From assembly GCA_037501455.1 (NCBI GenBank), contig CM074865.1:6459001-6523000 (forward strand): DNA of 64,000 nucleotides. Reading direction: 5' to 3'. Positions 23,229 through 34,315 of the stretch are shown one piece after another. Position numbers and translations under genes: made by a program. The notes beneath the pieces were generated by a model, which had not been told where the DNA came from, searched no databases, and worked only from the letters and a program-made list of their open reading frames with translations. The DNA is from Lantana camara (lineage: Eukaryota > Streptophyta > Magnoliopsida > Lamiales > Verbenaceae). The stretch's first letter is position 1. Each line of letters starts with the position of its first letter.

Positions 23229-24074
23229 TTATTCAAACTTGAGACCGGCCATCCCGACACAAAGATCAAGTTTCTCACGACTCACCACCTTTGTCAACAT
23301 ATCAGCACCACGATGAGTTCGTACCTTCATTGGTCCACAAACATCTGAGTGTACCAGTTCAAGAAGCTCATTTTTTCTTGAAGGGGGATGACTCTTGAAT
23401 GAAACCCGTTTTTGCTTCCCAGCTAAACAGTGAGCACATCTTTCTAAATTTGTATCTTTCAGCCCTGACAACAAATTCTTCTTGGCCAAACAATCGAGTC
23501 CCTTTTCACTAATGTAACTAACTCTCTTGTGCCAAAACTCTGACAAGTTGTCACTCTCTGCTGCATTAACCGAGTTCACACAAATAGAAGTCTTCATCTT
23601 ATATAAATTATGGAATTTATCACCTCGAGTCACAATTAGATTCCCTTTTGTGAGTTTCCACTGACCATTACCAAAGAAATTGCAATAGCCATCATCATCG
23701 AGCTTTCCTGCTGAAATCAGGTGCAAACGAACATTAGGTGCATGTCTAACCTCATGAAGCACCAAACTCGACCCACTGTTGGTCTTCAAACAAACAGTCC
23801 CAGTGCCTACTACCGGTACCACCGTATCATTCCCCATCTTCAAAGCTCCAAAATCACCAGAAGTATAAGAAGTGAAGAAATCTTTCCTTGATGTTACATG
23901 AAATGAGGCACCGATGTTAATAACCCAACTGGAATCATCACTGGCTACGACAACAACATTGTCATCATATGCAAGAATAAGATCATCATTGGAAGTAGCA
24001 GTAGCAACACAATCATTCTTATCCTGGTCTCTCTTATCGTGCCCATCACGATTGCCTCTACGCTCTCTCTTCAA
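23229..24074 (-). pseudogene. copia protease/integrase fragment fused to polyprotein C-terminus
   Basis: 281 codons. The protease motif is WVINIGASFHV, with the catalytic Asp replaced by Asn. The pre-integrase zinc motif is partly kept (WHKRVSYIS ... CAHCLAGK). Integrase stops just after HSDVCGPM. The next residues, RGADMLTKVVSREKL, belong to the extreme C-terminus of copia polyproteins. Integrase core, reverse transcriptase and RNase H are thus removed in frame at about 23305-23325. The element cannot move itself. Confidence 0.88.
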
Positions 24075-24865
24075 TTTAAATAATATTTCTTGATATGACC
24101 AGGTTCACCACAATGATCACAATTAAATTCTTTCCATCCTGACCTTGACTTGCTTCGACTTTTGCTTCTACCTTTATTATTATATTTATGTTGGCTTCTC
24201 CCCCTATTCTCTGAAACCAACAACTAGGGTTGAGACGAATGCTGAGTTTTTCGTCTCATCTCTTCATTCAAAACACTACTCTTCACAAGCTCAACAGTTA
24301 TACCACCATCAGACGAAGAGTTAACAAGTGAAACACGAAAAGTTTCCCAATAATCAGGCAAAATGGCAAGAATCCAAAGTCCGACAATTTCATCATCAAA
24401 TTTAATGCCCATACCTGTCAACTGATCAAGAACACCTTGAAACTCATTCTAGTGATCAGCAATAGAAGTGCCTTCTTTGTATTTCAACTGCATCATCTTC
24501 TTAAGCAAAAACAGCTTATTGTTTCCCGTCTTCGATGCATACAAATTCTGCAACTTCTCCCACAAACTTCTCGCATGTGTCTCGTGTTGAATATGGTTGT
24601 AAACATTCTCCTCAACAAATTGTCTGATAAACCCACAAACTTGTTTGTGCTCAAAATCTCATTCTTCATCGGTTTTAGACACGGGCTTTTCAGTTGCAAA
24701 AACAGGCAAGTGCAAAGATTTAACAAAGAGAAGATCCTTCATCTTATTACTCCATAGATGATAATTTAATCCATTCAAAGTTATCATCCTACTTGTATTC
24801 ATATTCATGGTCACACCGGCAAAAGAACAAATTTCATATTCATTGTCACACCGGCAAAAGAACAA
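24075..24865 (-). pseudogene. copia gag remnants
   Basis: Three broken pieces in different frames: [19 protein letters not shown] (24659-24865), a middle piece (24493-24726) and VGLWILAILPDYWETFRVS (24224-24421). The zinc knuckle near 24085-24123 reads CDHCGEPGHIKKYY, so its final Cys is a Tyr. Confidence 0.8.
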
Positions 24866-24962
24866 ATTTCATATTCATGGTCACACTGGCAAAAGAACCA
24901 ATACGGCTCTTGATACCACTCTGATAAGCCCAATACGGCTCTTGATACCACTCTGATAAGCC
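24799..24962 (-). repeat. Two tandem repeats beside the primer site
   Basis: A 35-base unit is repeated nearly three times (24799-about 24898). It is followed by two identical 32-base units (24899-24930, 24931-24962), each containing, on the minus strand, the tRNA-primer-like AGTGGTATCAAGAGCC. With the true primer site next to the LTR this makes three primer-like motifs. Confidence 0.85.
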
Positions 24963-24986
24963 CCGAACTTGGGCTCTAATACCACT

Positions 24987-25175
24987 TGTTGGGACCGTAC
25001 GCACCTTCACCCTAACTACGCATTAGTATGATATTGTCCGCTTTGGGCCAAGCCCGCACGGATTTGTTTTTGGGCATCTCCCAAAAGGCCTCATACTAAT
25101 GGAGTTAGGTGAACACTTATATATTGGACAAACTTCCGCCAATCTTTCGATGTGGGATGGGTTTGCTTCCCAACA
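24987..25175 (-). repeat. 5' LTR of the SOT2 copia derivative
   Basis: 189 bases with perfect 8-base inverted ends TGTTGGGA/TCCCAACA. Its right edge abuts CAACTTTTCCC of the sulfotransferase exon. Confidence 0.85.
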
Positions 25176-26076
25176 CAACTTTTCCCTTCCTGAAAAACGA
25201 ACTGAACTTAAAAACCTCACTCTCATTCGTCAAAACACTGCTGTCATTCTTGTTCACTTCCAAATTGCTGAGATTCTCAAAGCTGCAAAGCCTTGTTATT
25301 TGCTCCACCAACCCTCGTTTCTCTTCCTCCGCCGAAAAGGGGAGGCCAATGCATTCAGCTATCCTTTTCACATGAAACCATGTATCCTCCTTCAGATCCT
25401 CGTACTTGAGGAACAGCACTTTTCCAGGATTCTCCAAACAGGCATTCCAGTACACCAAAGCATGGTCCCAAATGGGACCGAACGGGTCAACCCCCTGACA
25501 GAACAGGTCAAAGGATTCCTCCAGAGTCAATGGCTCCGGATCTTTCTCCATCCTGTTTTTGAGAGAGAAATGGCGATAGGAAATGAACTGATCCAGAGGG
25601 TTTCTGCATATATAGATGATTTTGCATTGGGATTCGGTTCGGATGGATTGAGGAAGAAGATTGAAAGATTGGTGGGTAGAGAAGATTCTTGGACTCGGAA
25701 TATTTTGGAGATCAGGGTTTTCTTGATCCGAGAAGAAAAAGTACTCGAAGGAAGTGACGAGAGTGTGAGGATTGGAAGTGAGGAGAGGGCTTTGATCGGT
25801 GATATTGGTGTAGAGATTGCGATTGACTATCGAGAAAATGAGGGCTTTGAGCCATGTGGTGCCACATTTGAGCATAGTTGAGAGGATTACATCACTGTCT
25901 TTGGGTTTGAAGTTTTTCTGGCAGGATAGTATCGGCCGGAGACAGGCGGCGGGACATCAAATGCCGCCGTATTTGACTAGCCGCTGGCCGTTCCAGTTCG
26001 TGCGCTGCTCAAGATTTTGGAGCAACTCCTGGAAATCATCAGTATCCTTTGGATCATGATGATCTTTTTCCGCCAT

Positions 26077-26521
26077 GGATTTATGCAAGTGATGAAAGCA
26101 TCAACCAACTTAGGGGGTTGACTGTGTTGAGAGAGATGGACATACCCTTGATAAATGATAAATCTATGCCAATTGCCTGTCAAAAAGATGGAATTTCCGA
26201 CGGGATAAGATAATTAATACTTCATTGAAGGTGTTGGTTATCACTGAGCTACCTACCCCTTGCCGTGAATATTCGCAATTTATACTTTCTTTATTTTGGT
26301 TTCTGGAAATGAAGATTGAATTTGAGTTAGAATCAATCACACACAAAAGAACTATATTATATGTCATTTTAGATACACAAATACATTTCTGAAATTATAT
26401 TTATGAATGTGATAAGTGTTGATGATGAAAGTTTAACATTAGAAATATAATATAAAACTTGTAAACGTACCAATTAACTAAAGGGTTTACACCAACTAAA
26501 ACGGAAAACATTAGAAATGAT
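26077..26521. other. Spacer between SOT2 and copia-2
   Basis: About 450 bases upstream of the dead SOT2. On the minus strand it contains GTCAAC close to the ATG. No clear TATA box matches that of SOT3. No gene. Confidence 0.45.
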
Positions 26522-26542
26522 GAAATTGCTATATAAAAGATA

Positions 26543-29500
26543 GGGATAATTAAGGACAACCCTTGAGTTATGGAGAAATTACAGATTTTCCTTTTAGATT
26601 TGAGAAATTAAGAATTTCCCCTAAAATTTGAGAAATTACCTTTCATATACTGAAACTCAAGGGGGTATATAAGAAAAATTCAAATACAACGAGATTAATG
26701 CAGTACTGAAATTTTTGGGGGGTTTGATGTAATTACTTGAGTTTTGTAACTATCTAATTTTTTTTTTTTCCAAAGAATGCTACTTAATGATATTTTAATA
26801 TTTTTATGATGAACTCATACTTAGAGTTTACGAATGCTAATTTTTTTTATTTTTTTTTTATATTGAGCATTCATGTTTATATATAAGACTTTGCTTATCT
26901 CACAAACGTGTGTGAGATTTTTTCTCACAGACAATTAATTATCTTCTTTTTTTCTAACAAATATTAATTATCTTCTCACGTAAATAATGATTTATACAAA
27001 GTAGAATTCTAATTATTAATATTATCGTAAAGACCCCAATAAATTTAAAATTTTAAAAATATAAGAAAATAACTAATCCATATGATTAGGATTGTAATAA
27101 AACTTATCAATGTCAGGAAAATTGTAAAAGAAAAATATAATCACTATGAAAGAATTCAATGAAATCCAAAGTAAATCAAGAATTTATAGCAAAATCAAAA
27201 CTAAATCAAGAATTCACGCCTAACATACATGTATAAATTATATCATACACTTGCGTGAACAGATATTGCTTGGAAAACTAAATTTGATATTATAAAATAT
27301 TTATATTTTCTCATGCACACGTATTTACCCTATTTGAAATTTTTGGTTTTCTTTAGTTAATTTTTCAAATGGAAGATGTATCTTCAAATAGTAAAACCAT
27401 GGAGATTGGAGATGGTAGACGAAAATGATTTTAAAAGATTAAGTTGATAAAACATAATTTTTGAGAATTTGAGAATCAACTATAAATAAATTAAGTAAAA
27501 AAAAGAAAGAAAAAAAAACTATAAACGAAATAAGTAGTCAAATATTGCGTCTAAGCTAATCACTTATAACACCCCGAACGGAGGGCGCCACATCTCCCGC
27601 ACCGAGACCCGACCCGCATATGAAATAGAGAGTCCATACACGAGCTGAATCACGGCGAACGGGGACTCACTCACTCGCTATGCTAGGTGGGAGCTAGAAA
27701 CTCGAGACCAAATAAACAATTCAATAGGATAAGATGCACGTGCGGAAGCATTGCATATAATCAGTCATCAATACAAGTAGCAATTGACGGGTTCAACTAG
27801 CATAAATACCTAGTCCCGAAATTAATAAAACATAAAATTAGCATTTATACATGTTTCAATACGATTTCATCAATTTACAATGCGTGTGTGCAAAGACTCT
27901 GAGTTACCCACAGGACTTGACAAACACGAAATCCCGCCTAGCACTCCAACCTGCAGCCAACGGGTAACAAGAAACAGAAGAAGAGAGGGTCAGTCAAGCG
28001 ACTGGTGAGGCGGAAAGAATATTATAGATATATACACGATGCAATAGGTAGAGATATGCAATGCAATAACAAGCTGCCTCGATCCGATATAGCCTTAAGT
28101 TTCAATAACAAGACAATCATTTCCTTTAGTCTCAAGTTTCACGAACAAGACAATCATTTCCTTTCAAGAACAATGGCTTATACCGGATTAAGGGTTTCAA
28201 TCAATCAGTGAGTACCGAGTTATACCCTTTTCTCCAACCTTTACTCCACAGGACAAGAACAAGAACAATGATAAGAACAAGAGCAATAACAAGAAACCAT
28301 CCTTCTTCCTCCGGGTGACGGAAGAGGTAGCTAACCCCTAACCATCCAAGAACACGCGAGTCATAGCCCATTTCGGTACTATGCTCCTTCGGCATCCAGT
28401 GCCGGTCACAGGCGACATGTGGTACCAACTACCTCCGATGATAGCACAGTCCCCCGTAGAGGTCGCGAGATAGATTTACCGTCAGCCCTTGCTTTCCCGG
28501 CTCCTCTTCCCACGTTGCCTCGGGCCCTTACCCCACCGAAACATGCGAATGGGGCCCCAATCGAAACACGCGAAAGGGGATTTTCAAGAACAAGCACTCG
28601 GTTATGCAATGCATGCAAGAAACTTTCCATTTTCACAATTAAAGTCATGAACACACGCTCAAGAATCTATATGTATAACCCATTTGTTACTTGAAATCCA
28701 TTTTCAATAAAATTGAGAATATAGTAGTCATTCACGTATTTATTAGATAGATATACATATATACGTATAACAATTCACATGCGAGGAAACAATTGCAATT
28801 TGTGTAGGCTACAGCAAGAAGATAAACCTCACCTCTACCGATAAAGAAAGTAAGGATACAACTATGAAGCTTGCTCCTCATCAACGGGAAGATAATCTGT
28901 GCAACAAGGACAAGTGTACGTGAGACACGACTCGTATGAACCAATTAAAACGCACGGCCGAGTCATGATCAATATGTTATGCCATAACAATTAAGGAATG
29001 TCAAATATGAGCATAATTATCAATAAACCAAGTATATAACTCATATAATTCACATATGGGAGCCAAGGAAGTGAAAGAAATGCAATAAGAGAGGTTTTGG
29101 TGAAGTTTGGCAAAAACGGACAATTTTAAGAAATGCGCATGCTGTAGGAAAACTGGAATATCTTGAGTTCTAGAAGTTGGAATTGAGTTTTGCTTATTGG
29201 ATATGAAACTAGACACAAAGACCTTTTGGAATATATATGTATCGTTTTCTAGTTCAAAGTGAGGAGAAAATGGATAATCTTGAAGTTAGGCGAGTGCAGT
29301 TTTTTGGGAAAGTGACGATACCTAAAAGAATTGACTATAACTCACAATTGGGAAAAGATATTGAGATGATTCCAATTGGAGGTTGTTCTAGACTTCAATA
29401 GGTTTCCAACAGTTAAAAATCAGGTCAATCCGAGTTCATTTGAGGGGGTAACCGGCCAGGGAAAGTACAGGTCAAAATTTACCCGGCCGGGGAAAAGAGT

Positions 29501-31170
29501 GCAGAAAAAACCCACTGGACTAATCTACCCGCCCGGGTACTTTTTCTTCATGAATTTACCCGGCCGGGTAGAGCATTTTCAGCTGAAAACCGAGAAGAAA
29601 CAGGGGAAAACAGGGGAGGAGAGGAAAATGGAGCAAAGTGGTCACCCAATCATCCAATTACACTCCAAAATAATCAAATATCATGCATATAACTTATATT
29701 CTTCATTTAGGCATCATCTAAACCAAGAAACATGCATAGATCATCAAGAATTCATCAAACTAAAACCATGTAGAACCATGCTATCCAACCATCATATTTT
29801 TCAAGAGTTCATGCAAGCCTTCAAGTATAATGATCCTAAACATGTTTCTAACCTCAAATGAACAAGAAATCACATTATAATTCTCAAACCTTACTTCATA
29901 TATAATTCAAGAATTCAATCAAATAATCAAATCTCTACCTTGAAGGTAAGAAAGATGGAAAAGATGATGGTATGATGATGATGATGCCTTAAAGTATGAA
30001 ATTTCCCCTTGAAATCAAGCTTGAAAAATGATGAAATTTCTTCCTTCCTTCATGGTGTGATGAACCGGCATTTAGTGTGTGAGATTTTTTGATGAATTAT
30101 AATGAATAAAATGGAAGAGATGAGAGATAAATGATATATAAGATATTTCCAAAGTCTTCCAATAAATATGATGACTCAACCATTTTTGCACTTAAGTCCC
30201 TCAAATATATAATGTCATGTAATCAAGTTTCCTCTCATGGCAAATGATCAATTAAGTCCAAGAATAATTCATGCAATTAAGTCCTCTAATTTTGAATGAA
30301 TGAGCAATTAAGGACATGCAAGCACTTAAGTCATGTTCGGCAGCTAATTCACGTATCACTTAAATACAAATGATGCAATAATTCATTATTTAAGAGTAAT
30401 ATCATATATTTTCACATAAACATATAAGAATATAATTCATATAATGTCAAGTAATGTATAAAAGAAAAATTGGGGCGTTACATCACTAATCTAATGGTTG
30501 TGATTTATCTGTTTCTTACGGACTGTTAGAAAAGAATTTTCCTTATATATATTGGGATGTTATTCATTGTATGTAAGGTAGATACATTAGGGATCACCAA
30601 CACTTGAAATACTTGTTTCAATAACTCTAATGGATATTTATGCTAGTTTACTTCTTTTTTTTTTTTTTTTTTTGGTTCTTATTTATGCTAGTTTACTAAT
30701 GCATTGATTGATATTGTTATATTTTGTTATAGTTTTCTATTTTAGGAGAAAATTTTGTTATTTTCAAACAAATAAATTTAAATAAACTTATGTAAAATAT
30801 ACATAAAACTAAAACATAAACATAAGGTATGGAATAAACATGCATGTAATATCTATTTCGATCTATACTTATAGATAATACATAAATATTATATTAAATT
30901 ATGAACTTTTAAATTAAAAAATATAAATTTAACTAATATTACAAATATATCATCATATTTTCAGTATTATTACAATTTACCCACTAAGTGTAGGATTGGA
31001 ATTTTTAAAAATAATTTTGATGATATCATCAAAATTTAACACCATTATTAACGGCTGAGGCAATTTGTGAGAGAGAGTGTAAACCTCAAAGGGCGTGTTC
31101 GTAATTTCTCAAAACTCAGGGAGGAATCCGTATTTTTGTTATATCTCAGGGGGCTGTTTCTAATTATCCC
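26543..31170. mobile_element. Mutator-like element inside the copia-2 5' LTR
   Basis: Ends read GGGATAATTAAGGACAACCC and, inverted, GGGATAATTAGAAACAGCCC, the same terminal family as 14808-16655. Subterminal regions also match that element (GGGGGGTTTGATGTAATTAC; GTGAGAGAGAGTGTAAA). No transposase is seen. Most of its 4.6 kb is a solo LTR. Flanking 9-mers TAAAAGATA and GAAAAATAT do not match well, so the duplication is unresolved. Confidence 0.75.
27565..30482 (-). mobile_element. Solo LTR of a gypsy-type element, 2.9 kb
   Basis: Minus-strand orientation: it starts TGTAACGCCCCAA (right end) and ends GGGGTGTTATA (left end). A 5-base duplication TCACT lies at 27560-27564 and 30483-30487. The length and TGTAACGCCCC start are usual for long-LTR plant Ty3/gypsy elements. 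No internal domain is present, so it arose by LTR-LTR recombination. Palindromic TACCCGGCCGGGTA-type motifs cluster at 29447-29572. The 161-codon ORF at 29376-29861 is not supported. Confidence 0.85.
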
Positions 31171-31411
31171 GAAAAATATTATGAATGTATTAGGTAATTG
31201 CTAATTAAATTAACTAGATATTATGTAATTTGTGGGATTGCTTAAATTATGTGATTGCATGTTAGTTAAACTTTTTTTTTTCCGATTATAGTGAATTATT
31301 TATTGTACGAACGCATTCAAGAATGAAATAATATCTCTCTTTTCTTCCTCAATTCTCAAAGCATTATTTTTATCGTTATTATTGTTGCTTTTGATTGATA
31401 GTATCATAACA
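31171..31411 (+). repeat. 5' LTR of copia-2, right part
   Basis: Aligns with 50710-50937 with many differences (shared GATTGCATGTTAGT, GAATGAAATAATAT-like runs). It ends ATCATAACA and is followed by CATTATCAGCA, a primer site of the TTATCAGCA type. Confidence 0.8.
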
Positions 31412-32100
31412 CATTATCAGCAAGATTATCATGAAGGTTAAAGGTAAAGTCAATCTGATAGTACAATCCATGCAAAAGTACGATTAGCTTGAAAGTCGAA
31501 GGTAAAATCGATCTAATGGTACAATATAACAACATAATTAACTTGAAGAAAATAAATTCGATCTGATAATACGATCCTTACAAAAGGTAAATTTCTTACT
31601 CATTCATAATCTATTATATGACATACATATACTTCGCTTATGAATTTACTACTTCGCTCAGTTATTATATATTTATAAAAGTAATATTGGTATATCTATC
31701 ATCATGACCACTAGACCAATTTGCATCTTTTCATATTGATATGTTTTTCAACTCATTCTTTTCTTATTTGATGTTTTCTATTATCTTGATAAATGAATAT
31801 TAATATTTATATGAATCTTTTAATACTTATCAAAATTAACAAATATTCTTGTACTTTTATAATTTATTGGGTAAATATGAACAATATATTGTACATACAC
31901 GTCATATGATTTGTCTTTGATTAATTCTTTCGTGAAATTATAGATAATTCAATTGGTATAAAATTATTTATAGAGCGGATTGATTGGTATGTGAGACATA
32001 TATTATGTTCTTGAGTTTTGCTTCAAGAATTTTTGAATGATAGTCCATATTATTGCACCTCTGATTAGTTGAACAATTTCTTAATTATTATCCCTTAATA
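31412..32100 (+). other. copia-2 leader with short tandem repeats
   Basis: No ORF. Between 31435 and 31590 a unit of about 60 bases around AATCTGATAGTACAATCC recurs about three times, diverged. The rest is AT-rich. Confidence 0.5.
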
Positions 32101-32446
32101 GGGATAACAACATACAGGTCCCTGAGATTAGGTCTAATTACAAATTGGTCCCTATTCTTTTAAATATTACATTCTAGTCCTTTTTTTTTGGTTAAATTAC
32201 ACTGTAGTCCCTATATTTCTTGTTTTGTGTGAGGTCCATTAATGAATTTTGTAAAAGTATACTTATATCCCTGAAGGTTTTGTAAGTGTTACATATAATG
32301 TATGGCAAAAGATGCAAAATCATCCCTAAAAGTATACAAAAATATTTAACAAATTAACTAGCTTCAGGACTACAATGTTATATTTAAAAGAATAGGGACC
32401 AATTTGTAATTAGGCCTAACCTCAGGGACCTGTATGTAATTATCCC
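32101..32446. mobile_element. MITE with GGGATAA-type inverted repeats
   Basis: 346 bases. Arms of about 80 bases carry ACATACAGGTCCCTGAG and TACAAATTGGTCCCTATTC on both sides, inverted. No target duplication could be read. No coding capacity. Confidence 0.75.
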
Positions 32447-32872
32447 TTATTTAAATATGTCATTTGTTCATAGTGATATGTGTGTTTGTTCAATTTGAAA
32501 TAGGCAAAAATGCAAAATTGGTCCTCTAAGTTTTTCATTTTGGCAATTTAGTCTTGTCGGAAACCTGTTTTGCAATTAAGTCCTATAACTTTTAAAAATT
32601 TACAATGTTGGTTCAATTTTCGTGGAAAAACCAAATTATCACCGAAAATGGCTACAACCACGTCATCAACATGAATTGAGAAAAATGATGACTCAATAAA
32701 ATGCCGATTCAAAAAAATATAAAATTGGCTCCATAAGTTTTCTATTTTGGCAAACTTAGTCTTTGTTCATATTATCATTTGCAATTAATTAAGACCCAAA
32801 ACTTTAAAAATTTTGCAATGTCATTCGATTTTCATCAGATAATTAATTTATCGTCGTCAAAAACGTTTACGT

Positions 32873-33721
32873 TGATGGTGCTAGAAATTGGACTTCCGAA
32901 AACGCAACAACACTTTAAGATTTATATGAAAAGGGAAAAGACCATCACAGACGTGAGAGCCTCAGGAACTGGGTTTCCTCTTGAGCGTGGGTTCTTCCAG
33001 CTAGGATAACACCAAGAATGCAAGATGTAATGATGATGCGACTGATATGAAGCTTGGGAAGATGCAGAAGAATGGCGGAATGGACCCAGAACAATGTGTG
33101 CAGTATGTATCGTCAAGATGACTTGGGGGAGAAAGCATGTGTTCTCCCCTATTTATACGTTAGGGGTGAGGGTAAATGGGTAAATTGACCGTGTGGTCCC
33201 AAACCTGTGTTGCCCTAACATGTGGCAGCCCTTGAGGGCGTGAGAATGACGTTTCTGAAAAGGAGGCGGCGTGTCAGGTACAAGGTGCGCACTACCTTTG
33301 TGTCAGAGGTTATTGACGAGGGTCGCGTGGGTGGAGGGTCCCGGATCCGTTTTATGAGGGTTCAGATCCACCACGGTGGTAGGGGATCACCCGCGAGCGC
33401 ATAGGTGACGCTCAAAGAGTGCTCGGACGGGTTCCTCACGACTTATGATCTTTGAGCGCCGAAAACCCGAGCGACAAGAATATGGCCCTCGTGCGGGTGA
33501 TTCCTTGAGAAAGGTAACCCCGAAGGCCGGGACGGGAGCACCGAGCCTGCCGGTTCGTCCTTGTTATTAGATGGTTGGCCGAGGCTCAAAGGTCTATACT
33601 AGTTGGCAAGTGAGTGGGCTGGGTTAGCCCACAAGCCCATCAATGCGAGGGTGTAGTCTCCGCGTTAGCAGATGGTGACACGTGGACGGCTCTGATACAA
33701 GTGCGTTTTTGGACCCCATCA
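32873..33721 (-). repeat. 3' LTR of gypsy-1
   Basis: 849 bases. On the minus strand TATAAATAGGGGAGAAC is a good TATA box region (near 33145-33161). It differs from the 5' LTR at about 28 positions, nearly all transitions. Confidence 0.93.
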
Positions 33722-33740
33722 TTTTGCCCCCCAAATTCTG
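33722..33740 (-). other. 3' polypurine tract of gypsy-1
   Basis: On the minus strand AATTTGGGGGGCAAAA directly precedes the 3' LTR start TGATGG. Confidence 0.85.
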
Positions 33741-34315
33741 TAGTATCGCTCGAGCGTACTGTAGAATTTAATAGGGAGGGAGCCTAGGATTTTGAATTAC
33801 TCGAGGGTCAAGCCATTGCTAGAGAAGTGACCGCTTGACTTCCGTAACGGACACAGTCTGACACCGCATTAATTGAAGTCATGTCCGTATTAAATGCTGA
33901 GTGGGAACGTGGGCGCGTGTATTCCGGGAGACGTGAGGCGGTTACCAAAAGTGGGGGGATTTCCTAGGCGGGAAATGATTGCCATTTGAAATCCCAAGCC
34001 CTAATCGATGTAAGTCATCCCCTATAAATAGGGATTTACAGCATTCTAGGATCTCTTTCATGCATTTCGTCTTCTCCAAGCATATACGCAGCAAGAAATC
34101 CCTGTAACTTTTACTGATTCTGGCGAGTTTCTGTTCTTCCAACTCTAGGTAAAACTCCATAACACTTGTTTTCTGTACTAACTCTAGATTTAGGTTGCGT
34201 GTGAGCGAAGTTTTCTAAGTGAAGAACCCTTTCTGCCGTTGAATTCATTCCAGAATTTTCCTTCTCCCCTGAATATCTCGCGAAAAGCTTCATCTCTAAT
34301 AACCAAAACCCAGAT

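Larger units (their letters stand above)
22731..25175 (-). mobile_element. Deleted copia derivative inside SOT2
   Basis: Minus-strand element. The 5' LTR is 24987-25175 with inverted ends TGTTGGGA and TCCCAACA. A primer site AGTGGTATTAGAGCC follows. Gag pieces, a protease and the start of integrase are then joined directly to the polyprotein's last residues. The 3' side has a polypurine tract (GGAGGGGGAGATT, about 23180-23192), but the sequence after it starts TGTTGGTCCAGCC and does not match the 5' LTR. The left edge also has no clean copy of the CAACT that follows the right edge. The element is therefore internally deleted and possibly chimeric. Confidence 0.85.
22631..26076 (-). pseudogene. 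Sulfotransferase SOT2 (subtype A), nonsense and copia insertion
   Basis: The gene starts at ATG 26074-26076 and ends at TAG 22631-22633. The N-terminal part aligns with SOT1 but meets a TGA at 25957-25959, where relatives have a tryptophan codon in the QGFW segment. The sulfate-donor loop is altered to STMLKCGTTW (Pro and Ser replaced). The catalytic histidine (FSTHQSF) and the YICRNPLDQFISYRHF motif remain. A copia derivative interrupts the frame after RKGKV, and the last codons (GDWRNCLTPEM...) resume at about 22730. The two lesions and altered loop make loss of function near certain. Subtype-A features are shared with the 8210 remnant (EEEKRGLVEQITRL, NESEVFKFSS). Confidence 0.93.

Noticed and set aside
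25099..25881. 260-codon plus-strand ORF
   Set aside because: Antisense to the SOT2 coding exon, which has clear family motifs on the minus strand.
29376..29861. 161-codon plus ORF
   Set aside because: Falls inside the solo LTR across the GGCCGG palindromes; no domain.
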